From: Muribaculaceae bacterium
Lineage (GTDB): Bacteria > Bacteroidota > Bacteroidia > Bacteroidales > Muribaculaceae
DNA: 6,144 nucleotides
Direction: 5' to 3'
NCBI GenBank assembly: GCA_016302215.1
Contig: JAEDNZ010000112.1
Coordinates: forward strand, 1-6,144
Shown one piece after another: positions 6,138 through 6,144 of this stretch (within the stretch, counting starts at the first letter, position 1; each line of letters starts with the position of its first letter). A program made the translations under genes and the position numbers. The notes beneath the pieces were generated by a model. That model did no database searches, was not told the DNA's origin, and saw only the letters and a list, made by a program, of their open reading frames with translations.

Positions 6138-6144
6138 ATTTTTT

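Overview
The window looks like a chromosomal segment of a Bacteroidales bacterium. A Muribaculaceae- or Prevotella-like gut commensal is my best guess, by inference. Three things point there: promoters of the Bacteroidetes type (a TAnnTTTG -7 element, clear before both genes of the right half), starts without strong Shine-Dalgarno sequences and with A/T-rich leaders, and two secreted beta-rich proteins ending in a 'PVEYY-(N/D)-L-(Q/R)-G ... G ... (I/L)RR-(Q/H)-G ... K-(V/I)' tail of the kind seen on many Bacteroidales exported proteins. All genes lie on the + strand. There is no tRNA, rRNA, CRISPR array or insertion sequence in the window.

Left half (1-3240): phosphate acetyltransferase (pta, 88-1101) and acetate kinase (ackA, 1147-2349) form the classic acetate pathway, acetyl-CoA to acetyl-phosphate to acetate with ATP formation. 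They are followed by a membrane-anchored SIMPL/DUF541-domain protein of unknown function (2414-3127). The gaps are 45 and 64 nt, and I see no promoter or terminator in either. The first strong terminator-like hairpin is at 3175-3239, so pta-ackA-SIMPL is probably one transcription unit.

Right half (3241-6144): two separately transcribed genes encode secreted proteins of unknown function (3420-4562 and 4738-5985). Each has its own Bacteroidetes-type promoter and its own terminator. The proteins share a signal peptide, a similar beta-strand-rich body with a recurring motif, and a closely similar C-terminal module of about 46-48 residues. They are most likely diverged paralogues placed side by side. 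The second gene is best started at 4738, not at the in-frame ATG at 4597, because the longer version would run through a terminator hairpin and a promoter.

The last 160 bases hold a strong, probably bidirectional terminator (6018-6067) and a G-rich stretch with four consecutive G-runs (6116-6137). No gene is visible there. The left half is ordinary metabolism. The least-described content is the pair of secreted proteins with their shared tail, and the inverted repeat upstream of the first of them. I do not see a clear new multi-gene system.
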